Positions 1-6,650 of a DNA stretch of 9,367 nt are shown piece after piece; the stretch's first letter is position 1, and each line of letters starts with the position of its first letter. The position numbers and the translations under genes were made by a program. The DNA is taken from assembly GCA_021802595.1 (NCBI GenBank), contig JAJZRT010000016.1, positions 7,905 to 17,271 of the forward strand, given 5' to 3'. Origin of the DNA: Pseudomonadota bacterium. Its GTDB lineage: Bacteria > Pseudomonadota > Gammaproteobacteria > Burkholderiales > Thiobacillaceae. The notes below the pieces were generated by a model. It did no database searches and was not told the origin of the DNA. It worked only from the letters and a program-made list of their open reading frames with translations.

Positions 1-241
1 GCACGTCTCGCACCCCCGGCACGCGGCGTACTGCCTCCTCCACCGGCTGGGTCACCGCAAGCATCATCAGGTCGGCCGGACGGTCGCCCGCGTCCAGCGT
101 GACCACCACGCGGGGAAAGTCTACCGCAGGGAACAACGTCACCGGCAGCCGGAAAGCCGCCACCGCGCCAGCCAAGGCCAGCAGCGCCAGCAGGAACAGA
201 ATCGAACGGCGATGCCCCTGCATCCACTCGCTGAAATTCAT
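1..241 (-). CDS. RND efflux transporter inner-membrane subunit, N-terminal part (runs off the window)
   Basis: Only the first 80 codons are present; the gene continues past base 1. Read on the minus strand from the ATG at 241, the protein starts MNFSEWMQGHRRS, followed by a hydrophobic helix (about residues 14-33) and then LPVTLFPAVDFPRVVV, DAGDRPADL and PVEEAVRRVPGVRDV. This matches the start of RND pump proteins: first transmembrane helix, then the periplasmic porter segment with the conserved 'P-V-E-EA...V-PGV' motif. Such proteins use proton motive force to expel substrates from the periplasm or inner-membrane leaflet through an adaptor and an outer-membrane channel. The ATG overlaps the stop codon of the adaptor gene as ATGA, so translation is probably coupled. 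With the two preceding genes it completes a tripartite pump. The sequence resembles the mixed HME/HAE group more than AcrB, but the substrate cannot be predicted from this fragment. Confidence 0.88.
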   Translation of the reverse strand, partial: MNFSEWMQGHRRSILFLLALLALAGAVAAFRLPVTLFPAVDFPRVVVTLDAGDRPADLMMLAVTQPVEEAVRRVPGVRDV

Positions 242-1260
242 GGGCCGCTCCGGCGCACGGCCATGCCGTCCTGCAACTCGTAGTTGCCCATGCTCACCAC
301 GGGTTGTTTAGGATCGAATGCACCTTGCACCGCGACCAGCCCCTCACGCTCCAGCCCGGTCTGCACCGCGATGCGACGTGCCTTGCCTTGCACGATCTGG
401 AACAGGTAGGCGCCCCGCGCATCGCGCAGCACGGCCGAGCGGGGAACCGTCCAGACCTGCTGCCGGGAAATCTCGATGTCTGCACGCACGCGGGTTCCGG
501 GCATCAAGCCATCACCTGGAATTTCAACCAGCACATCCACCAGCTGGGTTTGCGGGTTGATCATGCCAAATACCTGTGCGACTCGCCCGGACAGCAGATG
601 GCGAGCGCTGAAGACCGGATTCACCCTGACTGACATTCCCGTGTGCACGCGTGTGACATCACTCGGCTCCACGCCGAGCAGCACGCGCTGTCGCCCCGCC
701 CGCGCGAGCTGGACTACGGTCGCCCCTGCAGCAAGACGATCGCCCTGGGCGACCTGGACTGATGTGACCACACCATCGAAAGGCGCGACGACCTGCTCCA
801 GCGCTTTGCCGGCACCGATGTTTTCCTGGCCGTGCAAGGCCGCCTCGGCATCCGCCAAGGCTTTTCTCGCTGCAGCCAGTTGCGATTGCGTGGCAAGCTG
901 CTGGCCAACCAGTTGTTCGACGCGCGTGACTTCACCCTGCGCGAACGCCACGGCGTGACGCGCCTGCTGATAGCCAACAGCAGCGGCGGCGCCAGTGCTG
1001 AACTCCAGCAGGGCGGTGCCTCGACGAACCACCTGGCCGGCGTTTACCAACAGGCGGACAATCTGGCCGGGCCGTGGCAAGCTGATTGCCTGCATGCCGC
1101 CGGGCTCGGGTGTCACGACGCCATAGCCGGAAACGGTGTCGTCCATCGCCTGCTGCCTCAACGGGGCTGTTTCCACTTGCACGCTAGGCGCCTCTCCGGC
1201 CGAGGCCTGCCCTGCGGCAAATAGCAGACAGAGCGGGAGGATCAAGAGAGACGGCTTCAT
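238..1260 (-). CDS. RND efflux periplasmic adaptor (HlyD/MFP family)
   Basis: This 340-residue protein starts with a signal peptide (hydrophobic residues 4-16, likely cleavage after ASA at 21), which sends it to the periplasm. A first half-lipoyl segment (around RPGQIVRLLVNAGQVVRRG) is followed by a short helical hairpin rich in Ala and Gln, the second half-lipoyl segment (APFDGVVTSVQVAQGDRL) and a beta-barrel part ending near GLMPGTRVRADIEI. This is the standard order for membrane fusion proteins that link an inner-membrane RND pump to an outer-membrane channel. The helical hairpin looks short, as in CusB/CzcB-like or compact adaptors. The start ATG overlaps the upstream TolC-family stop (1257-1260) and the stop overlaps the RND start (238-241). 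Neighbours and fold agree on the role; the substrate is unknown. Confidence 0.93.
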   Translation of the reverse strand: MKPSLLILPLCLLFAAGQASAGEAPSVQVETAPLRQQAMDDTVSGYGVVTPEPGGMQAISLPRPGQIVRLLVNAGQVVRRGTALLEFSTGAAAAVGYQQARHAVAFAQGEVTRVEQLVGQQLATQSQLAAARKALADAEAALHGQENIGAGKALEQVVAPFDGVVTSVQVAQGDRLAAGATVVQLARAGRQRVLLGVEPSDVTRVHTGMSVRVNPVFSARHLLSGRVAQVFGMINPQTQLVDVLVEIPGDGLMPGTRVRADIEISRQQVWTVPRSAVLRDARGAYLFQIVQGKARRIAVQTGLEREGLVAVQGAFDPKQPVVSMGNYELQDGMAVRRSGP

Positions 1261-2624
1261 GGCTGACGCTTGCCGTCCGCCACGGGCAGATCGGGTCCTA
1301 GCAAGGTTTCAAGGGCGACTTTCTGTTCCATCAGCGCTTCCTGGAGATTGATGACTTCGGTGTGCTTGCCAAGCACGGCCAGCCTCAGCCGGACATACTC
1401 GGGCGCAGCCATGTTCCCGGCACGATAGGCAGTCTCCGCGCGGCGCGCGACGGCCTCGATCTCGGCAAGGCCCGCGCGCGACCGCAGGAGCTGGTCTTGC
1501 AGCAGAGGCAGATTTGCCAGCGACGTCTCGACTTCGGCGTAGCCGCGGTCGAGACGATCCTGATACTCGTCAAACAGCTGCTTGCGCGTGGCCTTCTCGA
1601 TGGCGATGTTGCCGCGGTTGGCATTGAAGATCGGCAGGCTGATGCTGAGTCCGAAACCGAGGGTATAGAGGCCACTCGTGTCGCGGGCGCGCGACAGGCC
1701 GACATTCAGCGCCGGAAATTGCGCGAGCACAGCGCCGCGGAATCGTTCTTCCTGGGACTGGTAGCCGGCCCTGAGCGCCTGCAGATCAGGACGCAGCGTC
1801 AGTCGAGCCACCAAGCTGGCGCGCACGCCTGCCGGATCGATGGACGGAGCCGTGGGCTCGCCGATGAGCTCTAGCGAAACATCCGGCGCCAGCCCCAGCA
1901 ATCCATTGAGGCGCGCGCGGTCTTGCAGTATGGTTCGCTGCAGCACGTTGAGCTGGCGCTCCACGCTTTGCAAGGCTGCGAAGTCCGCGCTGACGGCCTC
2001 GATGGTGAGGTTGCCGGCGGCCAGGGCCCGCTGGCCGCGCTGCGAGCTCATGGCGAGCTGCTCACGCTCTTCCCCCAACTGCATGAGCAGCTTCTGCTGC
2101 GACGTCAGACGCGTAAACAGCAACCGCGCCTGGCTGACGACCTGCCACTCTTGCCACAGCAGTTCCAGGCTTACCCGCTGCTCATCCTGTCGGGCTGCGG
2201 CGACCCGGGAAGAGCGTAGCAGCAGGGCGTTCACATCGTAGCTGGGGTTCACGTTGAAGGCGTTGGTGTTCCCTGCCACGCCATTTGTGGGATGGTCGGA
2301 ACTGAATCCCAGCTGCGGGTCGGGCAGCAGGCCGGCTGCGAAGGACTGCGCACGCGCGATGTCCAGGCGGTCACGCGATTGCCGCAGTTGCGGATTGTTG
2401 GCCACGGCCAGCGTGGCCAGTTCATCCATGTCGAACCCATCATTAGGGTTGAAGGGATGGGATGCCAGGTTATGGAACGGCAACTCGGCAGGCGCCACGT
2501 TGAGCCCGGCAGCGGACCGGGACAGGGACACTTCTGTTGGAAGCGGTTTGGCTTCGTAGGTCGCGCAACCGGATACGGTGACAAGGGCAAATGCAAGCGC
2601 GAATTCAAGGCCGGACGTCTTCAT
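1257..2624 (-). CDS. TolC-family outer-membrane efflux lipoprotein
   Basis: The protein has 455 residues, the usual size for outer-membrane factors. It begins with a lipoprotein signal: a hydrophobic stretch, then the lipobox VSGC with the lipidated Cys at residue 20. The rest shows two related coiled-coil-rich halves. Typical TolC-family signs include 'LATLAVANNPQLRQSRDRLDIARAQ' near the start of the first repeat, a long helical stretch with 'LEREQLAMSS'-like heptads, and a second repeat around 'LTLRPDLQALRAGYQSQEE' followed by FPALNVGLS and SLPIFNANRG. It should form the trimeric outer-membrane channel of the RND pump encoded just after it. ATGA overlaps occur at both ends (2621-2624 with the regulator, 1257-1260 with the adaptor), so it sits within one transcript. 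The subfamily (CusC/CzcC-like or other) is not resolved. Confidence 0.93.
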   Translation of the reverse strand: MKTSGLEFALAFALVTVSGCATYEAKPLPTEVSLSRSAAGLNVAPAELPFHNLASHPFNPNDGFDMDELATLAVANNPQLRQSRDRLDIARAQSFAAGLLPDPQLGFSSDHPTNGVAGNTNAFNVNPSYDVNALLLRSSRVAAARQDEQRVSLELLWQEWQVVSQARLLFTRLTSQQKLLMQLGEEREQLAMSSQRGQRALAAGNLTIEAVSADFAALQSVERQLNVLQRTILQDRARLNGLLGLAPDVSLELIGEPTAPSIDPAGVRASLVARLTLRPDLQALRAGYQSQEERFRGAVLAQFPALNVGLSRARDTSGLYTLGFGLSISLPIFNANRGNIAIEKATRKQLFDEYQDRLDRGYAEVETSLANLPLLQDQLLRSRAGLAEIEAVARRAETAYRAGNMAAPEYVRLRLAVLGKHTEVINLQEALMEQKVALETLLGPDLPVADGKRQP

Positions 2625-3301
2625 TTCAGCTTCTGCCCATCATTCGCCGGTTGTGCCATCCAGCCTGCACCCCGCACGTTCTTGATGACGTCGGCGCCGA
2701 GCTTCTTGCGCACGCTGTGGATCAGGAAATCGATCGCATTGCTCTCCACTTCCTCGTTCCATCCATAGATGCGTTCCTCCAGTTCGGAACGGGTCAGTAT
2801 GGTACCCGAACGCAGCAACAAGGCCTGCAACAGCGCGAATTCACGCGCAGTGAGCTGCGCCGCGATGTCCCCATGGCATGCTTCCCGCGTCGTCGGATTC
2901 AAGCTGACCCTGCCGTTGGTCAAAAGAGGGGTGGCCTGTCCTCCCTGACGGCGGACGATGGCTCGCAGCCGCGCGAGCAACTCGTACACGTCGAATGGCT
3001 TGACGAGGTAATCATCCGCCCCGAAGTCCAGCCCCCGAATCCGGTCTTCAACCCCGTCGCGGGCCGTGATCACAATCACCGGGATCGGGTTCCCGGCCTG
3101 ACGCAAGCGGCGCAGCACCTCGAGTCCGTCCCGCTTGGGCAGCCCGAGGTCCAGCAGCACCGCCTGGTGTTCGCCCAGTTCGAGTACTCGGCTTGCCGAT
3201 GCGCCGTCCTGTACCCAGTCCACGGCATAAGCCGCATCCTTCAGCGCGACCGAGACGGCCTCGCCGATCATGGCATCGTCTTCGACCAGCAGGACCCTCA
3301 T
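2621..3301 (-). CDS. OmpR-family response regulator, QseB/PmrA-like
   Basis: A 226-residue two-domain transcription factor. Residues 1-115 form a receiver with all the key residues: acidic pair D8-D9, phospho-acceptor D51 in LLDLGLP, T79 in VITAR and K101 in DDYLVKPF. Residues about 125-220 form the winged-helix DNA-binding domain, with LTAREFALLQALL, the recognition part 'ESNAIDFLIHSVRKKLG' and the terminal hairpin 'IKNVRGAGWM'. These DNA-binding signatures are those of the QseB/PmrA/TctD group, whose members bind tandem hexamers spaced by about 5 bases. A good ribosome binding site (GGGGAGG) precedes the ATG, 25 bases after the phosphatase stop. The stop overlaps the TolC-family start. No histidine kinase gene is visible next to it, although members of this group are usually paired with one. 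I infer that it controls this cluster through the two tandem boxes at 6550-6568 and 6651-6669. Confidence 0.95.
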   Translation of the reverse strand: MRVLLVEDDAMIGEAVSVALKDAAYAVDWVQDGASASRVLELGEHQAVLLDLGLPKRDGLEVLRRLRQAGNPIPVIVITARDGVEDRIRGLDFGADDYLVKPFDVYELLARLRAIVRRQGGQATPLLTNGRVSLNPTTREACHGDIAAQLTAREFALLQALLLRSGTILTRSELEERIYGWNEEVESNAIDFLIHSVRKKLGADVIKNVRGAGWMAQPANDGQKLK

Positions 3302-3326
3302 TCCAGCCTCCCCATGCGACCCATGC

Positions 3327-3923
3327 TCAGTACCGTGCCCAACCCCGGCGGATCAGGCCCGTGAACAACGCCCGGTACAACCACTGCAGGCGTTCAGCCA
3401 GTGGTTCGGTGATCCGCTTCCCGACCCCGCGCGCCAGGGCAGCTCCAACGAGGGCCACGGGTAGCGCGCCCAATATGTCCGCCGGAAAATGTACGCCGAG
3501 ATAGATCCGGGCCCAACTCACCGGCACGCCGGCCAGGGCGATGATCCAGCCAGCACGGCGCGTTTTCCTGTGTGGCATGAGAGTAAACGCGATGCTCCAG
3601 ATCAGAGTCAAGTGATCGCTCGGGAACGAGCTGTCCTGGGCATGCGGAATCAAGGTGTGTCCGATCCCCAGCTCGAACGGGCGGGGGTGATACCAAACCA
3701 TGCCGATGGCCTGATTGATGGCCAAACCGGCCAGCCCGGCCAGGGTGGCGGAGAGCAATGCCTGTCGCACCGGCACGCTGCCGCGCAGCCAGCCGAGCGC
3801 GAATCCGAGAGGAACCAGCCAAATCACGCCCTGCGCAAGTATACGGGCCCCATCCACCACGATGGCCGGGGCGTGCGGCCCCGCGTTGAGCAGCAGAAAA
3901 ACCACTTGATTCAGATGCTCCAC
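3327..3923 (-). CDS. PAP2-superfamily membrane phosphatase, BcrC/YbjG-like (probable undecaprenyl-pyrophosphate phosphatase)
   Basis: A 198-residue integral membrane protein with about five or six hydrophobic segments. All three PAP2 active-site motifs are visible: R81-P82 in HPRPF, FPSDH at 100-104 (H104 the likely acid/base) and R139...H145...D149 in ARIYLGVHFPAD (H145 the likely nucleophile). The FPSDH variant with 'GVHFP.DI.G' is typical of the BcrC/YbjG branch, which dephosphorylates undecaprenyl pyrophosphate at the outer face of the inner membrane and can give bacitracin resistance. The classical Lys at the start of motif 1 is absent, as is common in this branch. The start is GTG at 3921-3923: an in-frame TAA lies seven codons upstream and a GGGAGG site lies about 10 bases before it. 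It follows the Ig-like gene by 56 bases. The alternative role is another lipid phosphatase, or a phosphotransferase acting on lipid A. Confidence 0.87.
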   Translation of the reverse strand: MEHLNQVVFLLLNAGPHAPAIVVDGARILAQGVIWLVPLGFALGWLRGSVPVRQALLSATLAGLAGLAINQAIGMVWYHPRPFELGIGHTLIPHAQDSSFPSDHLTLIWSIAFTLMPHRKTRRAGWIIALAGVPVSWARIYLGVHFPADILGALPVALVGAALARGVGKRITEPLAERLQWLYRALFTGLIRRGWARY

Positions 3924-3979
3924 CGGTGTTTTGCCTCCCAGTTATGCCACTTCATGTGTTCGTCCAGATGACCTCTTCG

Positions 3980-4510
3980 TCAGGCGTCCTTATGCCGGCG
4001 GAGCCGCCAGAGCATTGCCGCGCCGATCAGGCCAGGCACACCGAATGCGACGGGCAGGATCCGCGTGGACTCCACAACCGGTTTGCGCCTGACATGAAAA
4101 TCGAGAAACGGGCTGGTGACGATATGCGAAGCGTTCCGCTCCACACCGCTGATCACGACCCGGTAGTCACCTGCCTGGATCAGCCGCATCGGCCACGCCA
4201 CCTTGATCTCTTCTCCGGGGCCGAGCGATGCCTGCGTCACGGCCTTGTGGGCGCTCCAGTCCTCCAGGTCGACGGGCTGCTCGTGGCCGGGATTCACCTG
4301 GACCAGACTGATCCAGGCGACGATCCCCTGTGCGGGTACCGTGCCGCTATTACGGATGACGCTCACGAAATTGAGGTGGTCGCCCATCTGTGGCGAGTTT
4401 GGATTGGAGTGTTCGGCGGCGAGCGTGATGTTCAACGCACCCGCCGCGTTTGCCGCGACGTTGCAGAGCGTCAACACGCAGACAGTCATCCAAAGCACAA
4501 TTTTTTTCAT
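3980..4510 (-). CDS. Exported, membrane-anchored Ig-like (NEW3/CARDB-type) protein linked to the ABC transporter
   Basis: A 176-residue protein. A signal peptide (MKKIVLWMTVCVLTLCNVAANA, hydrophobic core 4-17) is followed by one beta-sandwich-like domain (about 25-140) with the 'GDHLNFVSVIRNSGTVPAQG' pattern. That pattern is typical of NEW3/CARDB-like Ig folds that hold exported adhesion or transporter-accessory domains. A hydrophobic segment (about 148-165) and a basic tail (WRLRRHKD) come last. The expected topology is periplasmic domain out, C-terminal anchor in the inner membrane. I chose ATG 4510 rather than the GTG one codon upstream because AGGAGA, which overlaps the permease stop TAG at 4520-4522, is spaced well for it. 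That places it in tight coupling with the permease, suggesting an accessory subunit of this ABC transporter. No enzymatic motif is seen. The domain assignment is by pattern only. Confidence 0.75.
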   Translation of the reverse strand: MKKIVLWMTVCVLTLCNVAANAAGALNITLAAEHSNPNSPQMGDHLNFVSVIRNSGTVPAQGIVAWISLVQVNPGHEQPVDLEDWSAHKAVTQASLGPGEEIKVAWPMRLIQAGDYRVVISGVERNASHIVTSPFLDFHVRRKPVVESTRILPVAFGVPGLIGAAMLWRLRRHKDA

Positions 4511-4519
4511 CACCGTCTC

Positions 4520-5272
4520 CTAGATTTCGACCGCGCGAACGCTGCGCTTGGCAAACCACCACGTCAGCACCAGCCAGATCAGTGTCACCGCCAGACGTCC
4601 CAACTGCATGGAAAATGGCTGCGAATCGATGACCACGCTGTCGAAGCTGTTGAGCGCTGCGGAGAATGGATTGACCGCGTCGAATGCCTTGCCGATCACG
4701 CTCTGCCGCAGGCCCGGCCCGAGCAGCAGCGGACTGGCGAGTAGCATGAGGGTAATCAGTGCGGTGACCAACGCAGCCCGCACATTGCCAAGGCGCGCCG
4801 ACAACCCGAGCGCATAGAAGCCGAAGCCCAGTACAACGGGCGTGCCCAGCACGGCCAAGTAGACGACTGCTTCGATGAGATTCTGGCCGCTGCTGCCCAC
4901 CGCCCATAGATAGGGAAGACTCAGCAGGTAGGTGACGATCCAGGCGGCAACCAGTCCGCCCATCTTGCCGAGCACGATATCGCCGATGGAAACCGGCGCC
5001 AGCAGCAGGGCGACGAGGCTGCCTCTCTCCTTTTCGCCGGCAATAGCGTCACTGCCCAGCACCACGGCGAGCAGGGCGCCCAATGCCGTGATGGTGCCCA
5101 TGACCATGTAGACCACCTCGGCGTTATCGAGCAGGCTCAATTCTGTATTGCTGACGAACAATAAGCTGAAGACCGAGAGGATCACGGCCAAGGCTAGCAA
5201 CCACGCAAGTCCCCGCCCGCTCTTCAGCAGTTCGTCGCTTTCCTTGCGCGCGATCAGTGCGATGGATTTCAT
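4520..5272 (-). CDS. ABC-2 type transporter permease (NatB/GldF-like)
   Basis: A 250-residue inner-membrane protein with about six transmembrane segments (near 22-42, 55-72, 105-122, 133-153, 163-182 and 225-242). The N-terminus IALIARKESDELLKSGRG and the motif 'GEKERGSLVALLLAPVS' with 'DIVLGK' are the hallmarks of ABC-2 permeases of the NatB/GldF/NosY type, which work with a separate ATPase as exporters or remodelling machines. It pairs with the ATPase gene just upstream: the stop and start overlap as ATGA at 5269-5272, and a GGAGG site lies within the end of the ATPase gene. The substrate is unknown. Family members handle sodium, antibiotics, bacteriocins, polysaccharides or copper-related assembly. 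The neighbouring undecaprenyl-pyrophosphate phosphatase and regulator favour envelope-active compounds, which is inference. Confidence 0.9.
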   Translation of the reverse strand: MKSIALIARKESDELLKSGRGLAWLLALAVILSVFSLLFVSNTELSLLDNAEVVYMVMGTITALGALLAVVLGSDAIAGEKERGSLVALLLAPVSIGDIVLGKMGGLVAAWIVTYLLSLPYLWAVGSSGQNLIEAVVYLAVLGTPVVLGFGFYALGLSARLGNVRAALVTALITLMLLASPLLLGPGLRQSVIGKAFDAVNPFSAALNSFDSVVIDSQPFSMQLGRLAVTLIWLVLTWWFAKRSVRAVEI

Positions 5273-6183
5273 GCCGCCGCCTCCGTCATGGTCAGGTTGA
5301 GATAGAGATCTTCCAGGCCGCCGCCCTCAGCATGAATCTCGCCGATGGCCCAGCCGGCATTGATGAGTTCGCGCCATACCTGTTGAGGTGGCCGCCCGGA
5401 ACCAATGTCCAGATGCCACCATTGGCCCTCCTGCGCGATGATGCGGATGCCCGGAGCGAAGTCTGTGCTCATCGGCGGCGCCAGCAGCCTCAGTCGATAA
5501 CGCATCCCGGTCTGACGCGTTGCGAGCAACTCGGAAAGGTTGCCCTCGATCACGGTCTTGCCCTGATGGATGATGCCAATGCGGTTGCACAGGCGGTCGA
5601 CATCGTCCAGCAAATGGGTGCACAGGAGAATGCCGACACCGCCCGTCTGGGCCAGACCCAGCAACACATCATGGATCTCGCGCCGCCCACGCGGGTCGAG
5701 TCCGTTGGTCGGTTCATCGAGAATCAGGAGCCGGGGCTGGTTAAGAAGTGCCCGGGCCAGCCCTAGGCGCTGCCTCATGCCGCGGGAATAGGTGCCGATG
5801 GTGTCCCGGTTTCCTGGGTCCAGCCCGACTTGTTCCAGATGCCGGCCGATTTCTTCCGGTGTCAGGGGACGGTCATACAGCGCGGCGAACCAGTGCAGGT
5901 AGTTCGCCGCACTCATCCAGTCATAGAATCCGGCTTGTTCCGGAAGCACCCCAAGCTGCCGATGCAAGGCTTCGCGCTGGGCCCACGGATTCATGCCGAG
6001 CACCGACACGCGGCCCGAGGAGGCTCCCCGCAACCCGTTGACCACCGACATGGTGGTGCTTTTCCCCGCGCCGTTTGGCCCCAGCAAACCGTAGATTTCG
6101 CCGCCCTGCATGTGAAGACTCACGCCGGCCAGTATCCGGTGGCCATGCAGCGCCAAGGCCAGATCATCGATTTCGATCAACAT
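5269..6183 (-). CDS. ABC transporter ATP-binding protein
   Basis: A 304-residue cytoplasmic ATPase with every ABC motif in place: Walker A GPNGAGKST (35-43), Q-loop Q83 in LPEQ, signature YSRGMRQRLGLA (132-143, a serine-arginine variant of LSGGQ), Walker B LLILDE (152-157), D-loop NGLDP and H-loop H190. The 'YSRGMRQRLGLA' form is typical of the NatA/CcmA/drug-exporter ATPase group that pairs with ABC-2 permeases. A C-terminal extension of about 90 residues (from 215) follows, as in many members, and may regulate or dimerise the protein. The ATG at 6183 has a good site (GAGGAG) 6 bases upstream. It overlaps the permease by 4 bases and follows the Lys/Glu-rich gene by 67 bases, a gap holding a GC hairpin. 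Energy coupling for the permease is the clear role; the substrate is not predicted. Confidence 0.95.
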   Translation of the reverse strand: MLIEIDDLALALHGHRILAGVSLHMQGGEIYGLLGPNGAGKSTTMSVVNGLRGASSGRVSVLGMNPWAQREALHRQLGVLPEQAGFYDWMSAANYLHWFAALYDRPLTPEEIGRHLEQVGLDPGNRDTIGTYSRGMRQRLGLARALLNQPRLLILDEPTNGLDPRGRREIHDVLLGLAQTGGVGILLCTHLLDDVDRLCNRIGIIHQGKTVIEGNLSELLATRQTGMRYRLRLLAPPMSTDFAPGIRIIAQEGQWWHLDIGSGRPPQQVWRELINAGWAIGEIHAEGGGLEDLYLNLTMTEAAA

Positions 6184-6219
6184 CTCGACTCCTCAAAGAA
6201 CAGGCGATGAAGAACGCAG

Positions 6220-6237
6220 CCCCCGGGAGGCCGGGGG
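6220..6237 (-). terminator. GC-rich hairpin between the small-protein gene and the ABC genes (possible attenuator)
   Basis: A perfect 7-bp stem CCCCCGG/CCGGGGG with a 4-base loop lies 13 bases after the small-protein stop codon. Downstream on the minus strand there is only CTGCGTTCTTC, not a U-run, so it is a weak or partial terminator at best. It could let the small gene be made in excess of the ABC genes, or protect the upstream mRNA 3' end. This is inferred from structure alone. Confidence 0.45.
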
Positions 6238-6250
6238 TGAAGGCTGTTAC

Positions 6251-6490
6251 CTATTTCTTCATTTCCTCTTTCTTTTCCTGGCTCCGCGTTTCCTTGCGTT
6301 CTTCCATCTTGTTCTCGGAGCGCTCTTCTTTTTTCTCTTGCTTCATTGCTTCCTTCTTGTGGCGCACCGGCCTGTGCTTGGTCGGTACGGCCGCTTCGGT
6401 GGCCTGAGTGCCAGCCTCTGCAGCAAGCGCGGGCAGGCTGGACAGCGCGAAGACACCGGCCAGAAAAACGGAAATCTGTTTGGCGTTCAT
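6251..6490 (-). CDS. Small exported Lys/Glu-rich protein of unknown function
   Basis: A 79-residue protein. The first 23 residues are a clear signal peptide (MNAKQISVFLAGVFALSSLPALA then AEAG), so the product should be periplasmic or released. The mature part has a short Ala/Thr linker, a His/Lys/Arg patch (KHRPVRHKK) and a tail of about 35 residues made almost only of Lys, Glu, Arg, Met, Gln and Ser. That tail would form a highly charged single helix. There are no Cys residues and no catalytic motif. I chose ATG 6490 over the ATG at 6514 because AAAGGA sits 6-7 bases before it and the signal peptide begins cleanly there. It is the first gene of the minus-strand run and its promoter carries a tandem regulator box. 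It is reminiscent in composition of small charged periplasmic stress proteins, but I do not recognise it and assign no function. Confidence 0.72.
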   Translation of the reverse strand: MNAKQISVFLAGVFALSSLPALAAEAGTQATEAAVPTKHRPVRHKKEAMKQEKKEERSENKMEERKETRSQEKKEEMKK

Positions 6491-6534
6491 GTCGATTCCT
6501 TTCATACAGGACACGCGGAAGGTCGCGTGATCAA

Positions 6535-6568
6535 ACTGTACGCCGCGAAAATTAGGGCAGAATTAGCG
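6535..6568 (-). promoter_or_regulatory. Tandem response-regulator box and -10 for the minus-strand run
   Basis: On the minus strand, CGCTAATT, three bases, then CCCTAATT occupy 6568-6550, so the core hexamer CTAATT repeats with an 11-base period (N5 gap). Nine bases downstream is TACAGT (6540-6535), a fair -10. There is no good -35, as expected for activator-dependent promoters. The box lies 60-78 bases before the small-protein start. Its layout matches sites of OmpR/PhoP/PmrA-type regulators. Which protein binds is inferred. Confidence 0.6.
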
Positions 6569-6650
6569 GCCCGCAGCCAAGCGGACACACATTTTGGGGC
6601 CTCGCTTGTGTAGCAGCCGGTCCGTGTGGATTACGGGCGACATTTCCAGA

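Noticed and set aside
2591..3364. 257-codon plus-strand frame across the regulator gene
   Set aside because: It is antisense to a regulator with every conserved residue in place, has no ribosome binding site and has a composition typical of an antisense shadow.
3926..4744. 272-codon plus-strand frame across the Ig-like and permease genes
   Set aside because: It is antisense to two well-supported genes with signal peptide, membrane segments and coupled ribosome sites; its product has no recognisable domain.
6491..6514. Upstream ATG (6514) as the start of the Lys/Glu-rich protein
   Set aside because: It would add eight residues (MSCMKGID) before a clean signal peptide, and AAAGGA sits where it serves the ATG at 6490.
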